Below, piece by piece: positions 20,441 to 32,799 of a stretch of 64,000 nt of DNA (the first letter of the stretch is position 1; each line of letters starts with the position of its first letter). The notes beneath the pieces were generated by a model. The model did not search any database. It had not been told where the DNA came from and worked only from the letters and a program-made list of their open reading frames with translations. Source of the DNA: Toxotes chatareus (taxonomy: Eukaryota > Chordata > Actinopteri > Toxotidae); the NCBI GenBank assembly GCA_016801885.1, contig CM028894.1, positions 7,571,241 to 7,635,240 of the forward strand, in the 5' to 3' direction. Position numbers and translations under genes: made by a program.

Positions 20441-20879
20441 TTACTTAACTAATCGTTTACTTTAACATCATGACTGCTTCAATACTTAATATATTTGATT
20501 TACTTCTCCATTACTTCACTCGCTCAAATACTTCAATTACCCCATTACTTGTTCTTTTATCGCATTTGGCTTAACTACTCCATTACCTCAGTATTCAGAT
20601 ATTTTACTACTTGATTGGTTTGTTTGAGAGAGAAAGCTCTCCTGCATCTGTGAGTTTGGCAGAATGTTTAAACCACAGGCGCTCTGCTACAAGATGAATC
20701 AATTCAAAACACCATATGACTCCTTCAAACAGGGGGGTACGCTTCCATCAATGAAAGTCCACTACACTGTTGATGTGCATTTGCATATATGGGCCCACTC
20801 AGTGACACACAAGACTAAATGAGTGTTAGGGAGAGTGACACTTCGACTGTAAGAGTTTGAGTTGTAAAGTGTGACACAC

Positions 20880-22068
20880 TTTGTACATGCAGACCTGTAT
20901 GGTTACTCAAGTCATCTTTTTTTTTTTCTATTTTCCTTTTTTGTCCTTCACCCTATTTGGTACATGTCAAGCTTAAGACAAAAAAGACAACAGACACAAA
21001 TTCACTTTATTGCAACAACAACAAAAACTTGTAAAGTGTGACACTTTGTACATGTAGACCTGTATGTCTACACAAGTCATCTTTTTTTCTATTTTCCTTT
21101 TTTGTCCTTCCCCCTATTTGGTACATGTCAAGCCTAAGACAAAAAAGACAACACAGACACAAGTCCACTTTATTGCAACAACAACAACTTTGACTATCAA
21201 GGTGACAGGAAACACACAGCTCTCTAACATTGGTTTGGTCTGTTTAAAGAAACAAAAAAGAAGAGAGTTTTTAAAACTCTATCAAGTGGTACACCTAACA
21301 CATCCCAGTTTAAAGCCTAAGAATCTGGCATCCACACAGCACAGCCTGCGCTGTTTCATCTACATATTAACTATTTGTCTAACAATTGACCTAAAACTCA
21401 AACTATTACAACTACATTTACTCTCTGGCAGTCCTCACAGATGGCTCTCAACAAAGAAAAGTCCTATACCTAAGGTTGAAATGTTAACCTAAAGTGTGGA
21501 GCCGATCACCAAGATTAAACATGGCACAGTCGCAAAATTAGTTGGTGCAGTTTACCCCCCGCAGTTTAAACTCTTACACTATGGCACCCAGACACCACAG
21601 ATCAACAGCCAAAGCATACAGCTCTCTAACATAGGTTTGGTCTGTTTAAACCAAGAGTTTGTAAAACTGTCATCTAAGTGGTACATCTCACAGTTTAAAG
21701 CCTGAGAATCTGGCATCCACACAGCACAGCCTGCACTGTTTCATCTGCATGTTAACTATTTGTCTAAAAATTTTCTGTTACCTACAACTCCAAATATTAC
21801 AACTACATTTACACTCTGACAGTCCTCACAGATGACTCTAGCCACTTAAAGAATTAACTAAAAGTCCTAAACCTAAGGTTGAAATGTTAAAGTGTGGAGC
21901 CAGTCACTAAGTTTAAACACAGCACATTCTCCAAACTCCATGCAGCCTTGAAATCAGTTTGTACATCACAAAATAAACATAGACAACAAACAGACAACTG
22001 CCACTGGGTACAAATCAAGCATTTATTTGCAAACACACCCTCCACACTCCAAAAAGAGACAAAGCTCT
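20880..22068 (-). other. Inner right arm: mirrored tandem units and 3' flanks
   Basis: Holds the reverse complement of the 162-nt units and of both left-arm 3' flanks: the flank of cassette 2 at about 21190-21530 and of cassette 1 at about 21590-21900. The exons that separate these flanks on the left (12.6-14.99 kb) are absent. A minus-strand AATAAA at 22022-22027 serves the right-arm gene. Confidence 0.55.
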
Positions 22069-23394
22069 TTACAATTCTTCCTCTTCATGGCCCAGGACAC
22101 ACACCAACTGGCTCTGATCCGACACTTCCTGAATTGAACACAGAAATGGAGACAGGGAGACACAAATGAACCCTGAAATGTTTAAAAACAAAAACAAGAC
22201 TGAGCAATGTTGACCAACATGTTTGCTCTCACCTTGTCTCTCACAGTCCTCTCGATCAGCTGCTCCATCCTGCACAATGCACAAAGAAACTAAACATGAG
22301 CCACAGGAAGAAAGTCTAACCTTGAATTTTTAAACATTTGGCAGGAGGGGGCGTACCTGAGCTCCACTTTGACTGTGACCTCCTCCATGAGCTTCATGCC
22401 AATCTTCATCAACCTGTTAAACACAGCCACACACAGACTCACACCTACAGGCCCAAGTACAACACCTAACCACCGAGCCACACAGCTCCATCAACAATAC
22501 ACAACTACTGACAGTCTCTACGTCAAGAGCCAACTAAATCTAACACACACTAAACCTACACTGACAAATAACCACAACTAAGCCTGACAACACTACACAC
22601 TTCAGCCTGCACTTCCAACACTATCTGTCCATAAGCTTCCACATATACACAGTTGTGTCCGGATCACAACTGCATATATGCTTCCACCTACAGACAACAC
22701 TGACACAACTACAAACAGTCTAAACCGACCCCAATGCTTTTCACACGCACTGAATCCATCCACAACTAAACCCTGACAATACTCAGCACCTGGAAACAGA
22801 ACAAAGCCCATCTAAACTGAGCTGAAGACAAGCCTGCAGTGCCAACGCTCGCACGCTCAGACACACACACACACAAAAATTAATGCATGCATATGTGTAG
22901 AAACACTAAACAATGCTAACCAACAGGCAACGTCTCACCTGGTCTCTCATGGCCCTCCAAATCAGCTCTGCCATCCTGCAAAAGAAACAACCAAAAAGCA
23001 TCAGCACACAAACCACCTTTGATTGTTATTTTTTTAATCCACTTACCACAAAGAGCTCTGACAACACACAACTGTCACAGTGTGTCCCTCAATCCCACAG
23101 GATGGCGCTCTATCCTCACCAGCAGCACCTTCACTGGCTCCACCCCACCTACACCTACAACACTCACACTCTCTCTCTCACACACACACAGTAAAATTAG
23201 TGCATGCATAAGTGTAGAAAGACTACAATGTGGCTCTTGCTCACCTGCTCTCAAATGGTCCTCTCACTCAGCTCCTCCCTCCTGCTGAAAAAAAACAAAA
23301 AAACAAAAAACAATAACCTGACTTTGGATACTAACATGGTCAAAAATTTTTATTTTTATTTCTTTATTTTTTAAAGATTTTTCAACAGGGCTAC

Positions 23395-23457
23395 CTGGGC
23401 TCTACATTGGCCACAGCCTCATCCAAGCTAGCATCCCACTCAGCCAGATGCAGCCAC
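23395..23457 (-). other. Module B exon, right arm
   Basis: 63 nt, phase 2 to 2, reading WLHLAEWDAS then LDEAVANVEP and split arginine; borders CAGCAG and GTAGCC. Confidence 0.55.
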
Positions 23458-24131
23458 CTGCTGGACACAAAGGAAAACCAAAAGAAAAACAAAAAAAACC
23501 CCCAACAAACAGCAAAATACAACTGAGTCCATCAATGCAGAAACATTGAGCAATATTGGCTAAGTTGCATCTTCTCATGGTCCTCTTGATCAGCTCCTCC
23601 ATCCTGTACAACTAGAGATGTTGTTCTCGATGCAGTATCCATCTTTTGAAGCCGAAGCGCTGCGAGACAGTGGTTTCATCGCTGCTTCAGCAGGCCTACA
23701 GTCACTTGACCACTGTGATTGATGAGTGCTTGAGGTGTTTTTCCCCCGCAGGTCTTCCACTCTGATGAAGTACACACAGCTGCTGGGGAGTGTACACAAA
23801 TGAATCCTTCAGTGTAGAAACACTGAGCAGTATTGGCCAACATGCATCCTCATGGTTCTCTGGATCAGCAGCTCCTCCATCCTGCACAACACACAAAGAA
23901 ACACACTCAGCATTAGCCATAGGTGCAAGGCAAGCCAAACCCTGGAAGTTAGAACATCTCACAACACTTCCACATACAGCAGGGGGGCTACCTGTGCTCC
24001 ACACTGGCCATGGCCTCATCCAAGCTGGAGTCCCACTTAGCCAGATGCAGCTACCTGCTAAACACACACAGACAAATACATGTTTAAACATAGAAACACT
24101 GAGCAATGTTGGCTTATGTGCTTTCTCTTAC

Positions 24132-24513
24132 CCTCTGATGATCCTCTGGAGCAGCTCATCCTTCCTGCAGAGAAGGCACATGCACACACACACACACACA
24201 CATGCACACAGAGAAATTAATGCATGCATATGTGTAGAAACGCTAAACAATGTTAATCAACAGGCAACGTCTCACCTGGTCTCTCATGGCCCTCCAAATC
24301 AGCTCTGCCATCCTGCAAGAGAAACACAACCAAGAAGCATCAGCACATGAACCATCTTTGAAACGGACCTTGATTTATTTATTTTTTAATTCATTTACCA
24401 CAAAGAGCTCTGACAACACACAACTGCCATGGTATGTCCCTCACTCCCACAGGATGTCGCTCTATCCTCACAAGCAGCACCTTCACTGGCTCCACCCCAC
24501 ATACACCTACAAG

Positions 24514-24544
<31 letters not shown>

Positions 24545-27500
24545 GTGTAAAATTAGTGCATGCATAAGTGTAGAAAGACTACAATGTGGCTCTTGCTCAC
24601 CTGCTCTCAAATGGTCCTCTCACTCAGCTCCTCCCTCCTGCTGAAAAACATAAACCCATTGTTTTTAGATACTAATCAAGTCAATGGATGAACTTGTAAT
24701 ATTTTTGCTTCACTTCCAGCTGCAGCAGGAGCCTTACCTGAGCTTCACATTGCCCATGGCCTCAAAGTTGGATCTCCACTCAGCCAGAAGCAGCCGCACA
24801 CAGAAAGAAACAAGGAGACATTAATGCATGCCTAAGTTTTCTTCTACATCAAGCACCAGCTATGACACACACACTAAACCCACACTGACCCCAGTGCCAT
24901 CCATATAGTAACAAATACCCACAACTAAGCCTGACAACACTAAGCTACACAATACAGCCTGTGCTCCCAACACTACCTGCTGATAGGCTTCCACACATAT
25001 ACAGTTGTGTCCGGATCACAACTGCATATTGTGCTTCCACATACTGATGCAACAGCCTGAAAATGGCAAACGCACACTCCAAACCTAGTTAGACCCCAGT
25101 GCCCCCCCCCCCACCAGAACTGATCTAAGCCCCATGTAAAGTGCATTAAAGACAAAAGCAGGAACTTCCTTCTTTCTGATTTTAATAAACACATTCTCAC
25201 ACTCAGACATGGACGCATGCATGCTAGTAAAAACATTGTAGAATGTGGCCTTCATGCACCTGGTCTCAAAGGGTCCTCTGGATCAGCTCACAGCCTCATC
25301 CAAGCTAGCATCCCACTCAGCCAGATGCAGCCACCTGCTGGACACAAAGGAACACACACCAAAAAAAAAAAAAAAAAACAAAAAACAAACAAACAAAAAA
25401 CTGCAAGATATAACTGAGTCCATCAATGCAGAAACATTGAGCAATATTGGCTAAGCTGCATCTTCTCATGGTCCTCTTGATCAGCTCCTCCATCCTGTAC
25501 AACTAGAGATGTTGTTCTCGATGCAGTATCCATCTTTTGAAGCCGAAGCGCTGCGAGACAGTGGTTTCATCGCTGCTTCAGCAGGCCTACAGTCACTTGA
25601 CCACTGTGATTGATGAGTGCTTGAGGTGTTTTTCCCCCGCAGGTCTTCCACTCTGATGAAGTACACACACAGCTGCTGGGGAGTGTACACAAATGAATCC
25701 TTCAGTGTAGAAACACTGAGCAGTGTTGGCCAACATGCATCCTCATGGTTCTCTGGATCAGCAGCTCCTCCATCCTGCACAACACACAAAGAAACACACT
25801 CAACATTAACCATAGGTACTTAGGCAAGTCAAACCCTTGAAGTTAAAACACCTTACCATTCAACATGCAGCTACCTGTGCTCCACACTGGCCATGGCCTC
25901 ATCCAAGCTGGAGTCCCACTCAGCCAGATGCAGCTACCTGCTAAACACACACAGACAAATACATGTTTAAATGTAGAAACACTGAGCAATGTTGGCTTAT
26001 GTGCTTTCTCTTACCCTCTGATGATCCTCTGGAGCAGCTCATCCTTCCTGCAGAGGAAGCTCATGCATACACACACACACACATCCACACAGAGAAATTA
26101 ATGCATGCATATGTGTAGAAACGCTAAACAATGTTAACCAACAGGCAACGTCTCACCTGGTCTCTCATGGCCCTCCAAATAAGCTCTGCCATCCTGCAAG
26201 AGAAACAAACAGGAAGCATCAGCACATGAACCATCTTTGAAACGGACCTTGATTTATTTTTTAATTCATTTACCACAAAGAGCTCTGACAACACACAACT
26301 GCCATGGTATGTCCCTCACTCCCACAGGATGTCGCTCTATCTGCACAAGCAGCACCTTCACTGGCTCCACCCCACATACACCTACAAGACACACACACAC
26401 ACACACACAAAGTGTAAAATTAGTGCATGCATAAGTGTAGAAAGACTACAATGTGGCTCTTGCTCACCTGCTCTCAAATGGTCCTCTCACTCAGCTCCTC
26501 CCTCCTGCTGAAAAACATAAACCCATTGTTTTTAGATACTAATCAAGTCAATGGTTGAACTTGTAATATTTTGCTTCACTTCCAGCTGCAGCAGGAGCCT
26601 TACCTGAGCTTCACATTGCCCATGGCCTCAAAGTTGGATCTCCACTCAGCCAGAAGCAGCCGCACACAGAAAGAAACAAGGAGACATTAATGCATGCTTA
26701 AGCTTTCTTCTACATCAAGCACCAACTATGACACACACACACACACACACACTAAACCCACACTGACCCCAGTACCATCCATATAGTAACAAATACCCAC
26801 AACTAAGCCTGACAACACTAAGCTACACAACACAGCCTGTGCTCCCAACACTACCTGCTGATAGGCTTCCACACATATACAGTTGTGTCCGGATCACAAC
26901 TGCATATTGTGCTTCCACATACTGATGCAACAGCCTGAAAATGGCAAATGCACACTCCAAACCTAGTTAGACCCCAGTGCCCGCCCCCCCCACCAGAACT
27001 GATCTAAGCCCCATGTAAAGTGCATTAAAGACAAAAGCAGGAACTTCCTTCTTTCTGATTTTAATAAACACATTCTCACACTCAGACATGGATGCATGCA
27101 TGCTGGTAAAAACATTGTAGAATGTGGCCTTCATGCACCTGGTCTCAAAGGGTCCTCTGGATCAGCTCACAGCCTCATCCAAGCTAGCATCCCACTCAGC
27201 CAGATGCAGCCACCTGCTGGACACAAAGGAACACACACCAAAAAAACCAAAAAAACAAAAAAAACTGCAAGATATGAAAAAAAAAAAAAAAACAACCAAC
27301 AAACAGCAAAATACAACTGAGTCCTTCAATGCAGAAACAATGAGCAATACAGGCTAACATGCATCTTCTCATGATCCTCTTGATCAGCTCCATCCTGTAT
27401 AAATAGTGATGTTATGCTCAATGCAGTGTCCATCTTTTGAAGCAGAAGCGTTGACAGGTGTTCCATCGCTGCTTCAGCAGGCCTACAGTCACGTGACCAC

Positions 27501-27941
27501 TGTGATTGATGAGTTCTTGAGGTGTTTTTGCCCCGCAGATCTTCCACTCAGATGAAGTACACACGGCTGCTGGGGAGTGTACACAGATGAATCCTTCAGT
27601 GTAGAAACACTGAGCAGTGTTGGCCAACATGCATCCTCATGGTTCTCTGGCTCAGCAGCTCCTCCATCCTGCACAACACACAAAGAAACACACTCAGCAT
27701 TAACCATAGGTACTAGGTCAGTCAAACCCTTGAAGTTAAAACACCTTACCATTCAACATGCAGCTACCTGTGCTCCACACTGGCCATGGCCTCATCCAAG
27801 CTGGAGTCCCACTCAGCCAGATGCAGCTACCTGCTAAACACACACAGACAAATACATGTTTAAATGTAGAAACACTGAGCAATGTTGGCTTATGTGCTTT
27901 CCTCTTACCCTCTGATGATCCTCTGGAGCAGCTCATCCTTC
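24132..27941 (-). repeat. Tandem blocks (about 1.89 kb) of right-arm modules
   Basis: K modules at 24132, 26015 and 27909 are 1,883 and 1,894 nt apart, and the sequences between them (40-nt module, MAELIW module, conserved hairpin) match block to block. The left arm has only two K modules 1,364 nt apart. Blocks at 25,290-25,340 and 27,155-27,220 share a deletion that fuses B to A'. Confidence 0.65.
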
Positions 27942-27959
27942 CTGGAGAGAAGGCACATG

Positions 27960-27965
<6 letters not shown>

Positions 27966-28033
<68 letters not shown>
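27966..28033. repeat. (CA)n microsatellite in the right arm
   Basis: Uninterrupted CA repeat of about 34 units immediately upstream (gene sense) of the outermost right K module. The left mirror (about 8192-8215) has only a dozen GT units. Confidence 0.9.
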
Positions 28034-28035
<2 letters not shown>

Positions 28036-28634
28036 CTTTGGATATTAAACCTGGAACTTTAAACATTCTGCAACACTTCAAGGTGCAGCTAATGGCCTAC
28101 CTCAGGAACACACACTGCTGAACACGCACCCTACACCGACAACAACACGCAACTCAACCCGTACTGCCAACACTATCTGCCAATAGGCTTCCACATATAC
28201 ACAGTTGTGTCCGGATCACAACTGCATATATGCTTCCACAGACCGACAACACCGACGAAACGGCCCAGCAAAAGCAAACGCGCGCTCCAAACCTAAGCAG
28301 GCCCGAGTGCCTTCCACACACTGAATCCATCCACAACTAAGCCCCGCCAACACTTGGCCAGTCCCTAACTCCAAAGCGGCTGTACTGGTTACAAAGTCCA
28401 TCTCAACCGAGCTAAAGACGCAAGCCTGTACTTCCAACACTCAGACCACACACACACGTAAGTGTAGAGCCGATGAGCGAAGCCAAGCGCGGTGCCTCTT
28501 TCCCAAACGGTCGCGGCTGCTCCGCTGGATCCCTTCGTCCGTCCTGCGGAAACCTGGCACATAATCAAACATGTTAGCCTCTGATCAATAATCCACTCAA
28601 GCTTTGTATTTTAAACGTTCCGCGTGGGCCTTAC

Positions 28635-29000
28635 CTGGCCTCCACGTCAGCCAGCCATTTTTCGCTGGCGTGCTCCGGACACGTGAACCACCTGTCTCTG
28701 GCCCACGCCGAAGTTCCAGCTCCACTAGGCCTGAATCGTCTCTCTGCTCTCAGCCACAGCTTTCACTGTGCACCAGAAAGGACAATAACAAATAACCCGC
28801 TAAACATGAACACAGGCTTCCTCTGTCTACAGGTAACGAGCTCACTTCGATCCACTTACCAGAAAAAGAGCTTGGACAAAGCTGAATTTTACCGACGCCT
28901 CCCGTATTTCACGGGAGACTCGAGCCAGCCGCACCTGACATAAAATTCTGTCCTGCTATTGGCTGAGCGCTCTCCTCCTCGGTCACATGGGTTTGATTAG
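28635..29000 (-). promoter_or_regulatory. Promoter and first exons of the right-arm gene
   Basis: Mirror of 7260-7591: CCAAT (as ATTGG near 28957), hairpin ACGGGAG/CTCCCGT at 28899-28917, a GTAAGT donor near 28857 and E1 at 28765-28635. Conservation with the left promoter is nearly complete, far higher than in the arm interior. Confidence 0.55.
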
Positions 29001-29221
29001 CAAATGGGCGACAGGTGCAACTGATTTTTGGCGCGGCTCAAACTGGACTCTGATTGGACGGGACTGATAGGTTAAGTGGTAGGAGGGACCTGCGGTGACT
29101 GCCCTCATAAAGCAGCAGTAACGTTTGAATCTGGGTCCAACACAGAACAGGTGTTTGACATGATCACAAATTGCCAGGGGTTCACTTTCAGTCTGACTCC
29201 ATGGCTTTAAGCATTAAAGAC

Positions 29222-29290
29222 TTCAATTAGAATCAGTTTTATTGGCCCAATTTATGCAAACAAACAAGGAATTTGACTTCGGGCACTACA
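29222..29290 (+). repeat. Interspersed repeat tail, right-arm copy
   Basis: Mirror of the element at 6920-7010: CAGTTTTATTGGCCCAA ... AAGGAATTTGACTTC. Teleost-type dispersed repeat tail; family not determined. Confidence 0.5.
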
Positions 29291-29889
29291 GAACAACAAC
29301 ATAACCAACAGAACAACTACTTTTTTCCCACAAATACCAATAGTGCAATGGTGCAATGGGTCAGTCTGAATCTGGATTATGCAAATATACATATACATAT
29401 ATATATATCATATAAGGTGTGTTCAAAAGCAAAGCCAACCAGTGAATCTGCTGTCAATTGTCTTCCAACATGGTCATTATAACCATGTTACAATATGAAG
29501 TTTACCAAAAGTTCCCTACAGGCCACAGTGAATTTCTTTCAAAGGTGTGTGTCACCTGTGGCCTTCCCATCACAATTACTCAGCAAAATCTCCAGTTATG
29601 TTTTTGTTCCACACATACACACAGAGTGAGGTCTCAGTAGAAAGAGCTCACTTGATTTCACTTTTATCAGTGTTTAAGGTTCATGAGGCATGTCTTATTG
29701 TTTCAGTTCATGCAGAGTAAAACTGCCAAATCCATTCAACAGTCCTCCTTGGGAAATGTGTCTTCAAAACAGTTAAGAAATATCAAGAGGCAACACAGCT
29801 CATTAAAAGACATCATACATGGGCGACAAGAAGGGCCAACAAGCCACAGACACAGAAAGTGAACCTGCCCAACAAAATTTAACTGACAT

Positions 29890-30170
29890 AAGCTAAGATA
29901 GCACTTTATTGATCCCACAGCAGGGAAATTCACTTGTTAACCAGCTCACAAGCAAAAACAGGAGAAAAGAAAAGGATAAAGTGCATAAGTGTGAATGTGA
30001 TTCAAGTATAAGGAACAATGTGCAAAAAATAGTATTTACAATCTAAAGAAAAAAAAGTTAGTTAAAAAAAAACAGTACACAAAATACAAAAACAGTAAAA
30101 CTAGTAAAAACTGTCAATATACAAATTTACATGACGTGCAAAAAAAATAATCTGGCTGTAAAGTTCCAAG
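29890..30170 (+). repeat. Dispersed repeat with TTTATTGATCCC motif
   Basis: CACTTTATTGATCCCACAGC followed by AGGGAAATTCACTTG and a low-complexity A-rich part. A relative with an expanded GATAA head is at 33966-34090 inside a NAPEPLD intron, in the same orientation. Confidence 0.5.
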
Positions 30171-30399
30171 GACAGGAACTAGGCTATCTTCTTCTTCCTG
30201 GCTGCTGGATTCTACCGTTCGCCCAAACGCGAGATTATTATAAATAAAGAACAGTAGGTGGCGAAAATCCTGCAGCCGGCAGCAGGCAGGCATATTGTAT
30301 TTTACCCTTTGTGACTATTGTAGTCTGTTTGTAGTTATATATAAAGATTAAATTAAAAAAAAAAAAAAAAAAAAGGAAAGAAAAAAAGTGCCCGCAGTC

Positions 30400-30755
30400 A
30401 TACCGGGAGTTTCTCATGCGGTCACGTGATCAGAGGGTTTTTCACCGACGTCAGGGCTGGTACCGACTAATGTTCCTCACCGTCCTGCTGCAGGACTTAA
30501 ACTCCTCGTCTTACCTTTTTATACAGACATTACACCGACAGCTTTTACTGCAGCCTTCAAGTTTCCACTCGACATATGCACCAAAACATACGTTACAGTA
30601 ATGTAAACTGCATTGGAAATGCTCTGCGAACCGTATAGCGACTGTTAATGTTGCCCAGCTCGCACTGAAACAGCATATGGCTAACGTAAATGCACCGAAC
30701 ATGTCTCGTCGATGAGAAAACAACCGGTGGTATTCTGTTGCTTTCAACTTTTCAG
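30400..30755 (+). promoter_or_regulatory. NAPEPLD: NAPEPLD promoter and non-coding first exon
   Basis: CpG-enriched patch with GGTCACGTGATC (CACGTG E-box) at about 30419 and a donor CAG/GTGAGT ending a candidate exon at 30755. It is the nearest promoter-like sequence upstream of the NAPEPLD coding exons. Confidence 0.5.
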
Positions 30756-30959
30756 GTGAGTTGGCTGAAAACAGTCATAGCTGGCATGATGTGTAGCATG
30801 TCACGACGCTTGTGGTGCTCGACACTGAGTGTGCGGTGGCCTTATGGTTCCCCCAGTGGCATTTTAATCTGTTTTATGCCATCACTGTTGTTGCCCAAGG
30901 GACACATTTTGCTTGGCAAGACTTTTTGTTGTTGTTAAAATGTGCTGCTTTGTTACTAC

Positions 30960-32780
30960 ATTTCCTGCTTTTTATTTGATTAAAAAAAAAAGAAGTTAAT
31001 CATGTAAAAGTTAATAATATAACATATGTTTGTAGCTGTCAACGTTGTTTCTGGTTTCTTTCCTGTCTGAGCCAATATCTGTTCACACATTTTAAAGAGG
31101 AAATAGTTGAAGAGTAGGTTAGGTAAGTTGAGACTCTCGTATATCATTTGAATTGACAGTCAGTGTTGCTGGGACCAGACTAATTCTTGCCCAGACCTGT
31201 GTGTGTGTGAGAGAGAGATCATAATAGCAATTTTATTATTGATTTGTTTGCTTCATTTTAGACACTGTGAACTGTTTTCAGGAGGAGAATATGTGCTGGA
31301 TAAATGTGATTATCTTTAATTGATTTGCCTATGCAGGTGGTGTATAATCGGCTCCTGTGTTTCTCTTTAAAGAGCTGTGGGACAACCCTAATTTAACTTA
31401 ACTACAGAGATGAGAGAGAGTCTGACTTGAGGCTGTGTTTGTTGTTTGTATGACCACATCAGGCACGCTGCCTCGCTACATAGATCTTTGTTTTGGTTGT
31501 TGTCCACAGAGCTCCTTTGTTGTCCCAGTGTCTGTGTGTAGTGTGCAGTTAAAGTCCATTCATGAAGCTGAGTGCATCATCAGGATGCCATAGCTGTAAT
31601 GTATGGAGTTCCCCAAAGGGGACAAGTGCACAGTTGGATAATGTTGTATTATTGTATTGATACATTGGTGTAGGAAAAAATTTCTCATCCATATGAAGAC
31701 ACCATCACAGCCCTCTCCTCAATCAATATGGGATAGCAATGCATTTTTTCCAAGTGCATTTTCTCATGACGTTTAAGTGTATGAAGGAGTCATTCACGAG
31801 TGGATAGTACTTAGTAAGGGTGTGTACTGCACTGTGATTGCTGTAGATAATGGCAGGATAAGGAAGGGCTGTGATTAGATTTTCTTTGGAAAGTGTGTAG
31901 GTGCCAACATCAGTTTGTGCGTCTAGTAAACGTAGGTATTTCTTCTCTTACCTCAGCTCTGCTGTAGAGCAGGCCTGCAGCTTAGTGGAGGGCTCAGTTC
32001 AGAGTTGTTAAAACTGCACCACAATTTTTGAGGTGGACGTTGTCTGAGGGCGATGAAGCCAGAGCCATTTCAGCTGTTGCGCTGGAACTAGACTGGAGTT
32101 AATGAGCACAGTTAAGTTTGAAATCTGTAAACACAAAGTGCGATTACAGTCTGTTGGGTTTGATAATTAATGGGAACTTTTTTTTTTTAGGGAATTCCTT
32201 TGCATTTTTTGTATCCTGCTTGCCTGCATGCATCAATATGATAGTTACTTCCTAATCAGTATTACACAAGAGTAAAAACACAGCAACTAGGGAACTCGTG
32301 TCTTAATCTTTTCTGAGAACAGTGTGTTAGAGATAAAAAGTAATGTTACAACTGAGACATTTGCTCGTCTAGCATGGTAAAACAATTTTCAGCCACAGGA
32401 TTTCGTGCACTCTGGAAGCACTAAAATGTCACATCTGATAACAGTTTGGTTTGAATACAGTGAAGCTGATCCTGCTCTGTTTTATTTCCATCTTTCCGTT
32501 TCATATGCAAACTATTACGGTTTAACTGTCAGCCCTTTAATGTGCTGTAGCAGAGGTGCAGTAGCAGTTACGGTGAGTGAAAGGACTCCGCTTGTGACTT
32601 GGCTGTTAGTGTGAATGTGTAACGCTATCCCAGTCCTCAGCAGCGTCTGGCATTCCTTTAAGCAAGGCATGTGAGCCCTGGCTGCACCAGAAAAGCACTT
32701 TGAGGGGCAAAACTGTGGTTGTGCTGACTGTGAAGCAGCTTCTAAGTATGTTGTAAAAGTGTGTGTGTATGTCTTCACGC
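30960..32780 (+). other. NAPEPLD: NAPEPLD first intron, no other feature seen
   Basis: AT-rich sequence between the putative first exon and the ATG exon. Nothing coding is recognised. Confidence 0.4.
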
Positions 32781-32799
32781 TAGGTGTGGTGGTGTGCCC

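Larger units (their letters stand above)
22069..28658 (-). pseudogene. Exon-module gene, right-arm copy; 5' frame broken, 3' cassette intact
   Basis: Mirror of the left-arm gene. E1 is 28765-28635 with ATG at 28658, but four extra bases (GGCT) follow, so translation would stop at codon 4 (M-A-G-stop). Three K modules (27941-27909, 26047-26015, 24164-24132), B copies including 23457-23395, and an intact 3' cassette follow: C 22413-22357 (LMKIGMKLMEEVTVKVELR), A 22269-22233 (MEQLIERTVRDK) and terminal 22128-22069 (EVSDQSQLVCVLGHEEEEL, TAA) with AATAAA. Splice borders are kept. The middle is expanded by about 1.89-kb tandem blocks. It could be translated from another start, be non-coding, or be a pseudogene; the label reflects only the early stop. 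Confidence 0.5.
6807..29446. repeat. Giant imperfect palindrome (inverted repeat), arms about 11 kb
   Basis: Sequence from about 6807 rightwards reappears reverse-complemented from about 29446 leftwards. Anchors seen directly: TTCACTGGTTG at the left edge against its complement near 29441; CCATTGCACTATTGG near 6890 against 29340; the CCATGG-containing stretch at 7025 against 29200; the first exon at 7572 against 28658; terminal exons at 12001 against 22128; the tRNA-like elements at 17136 against 18941. Mirror positions converge on about 18.05-18.13 kb. Identity is high at the outer ends and promoters, lower and indel-rich inside. There is almost no unpaired spacer: even the central 2.7 kb is inverted about a hairpin at 18031-18115. 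Confidence 0.93.

Noticed and set aside
6807..29446. Palindrome as sequencing or assembly artefact
   Set aside because: Arms differ by many substitutions and indels, copy number of modules, and a one-sided minisatellite; a fold-back chimera would give near-identical arms. Long-read confirmation is still the decisive test.
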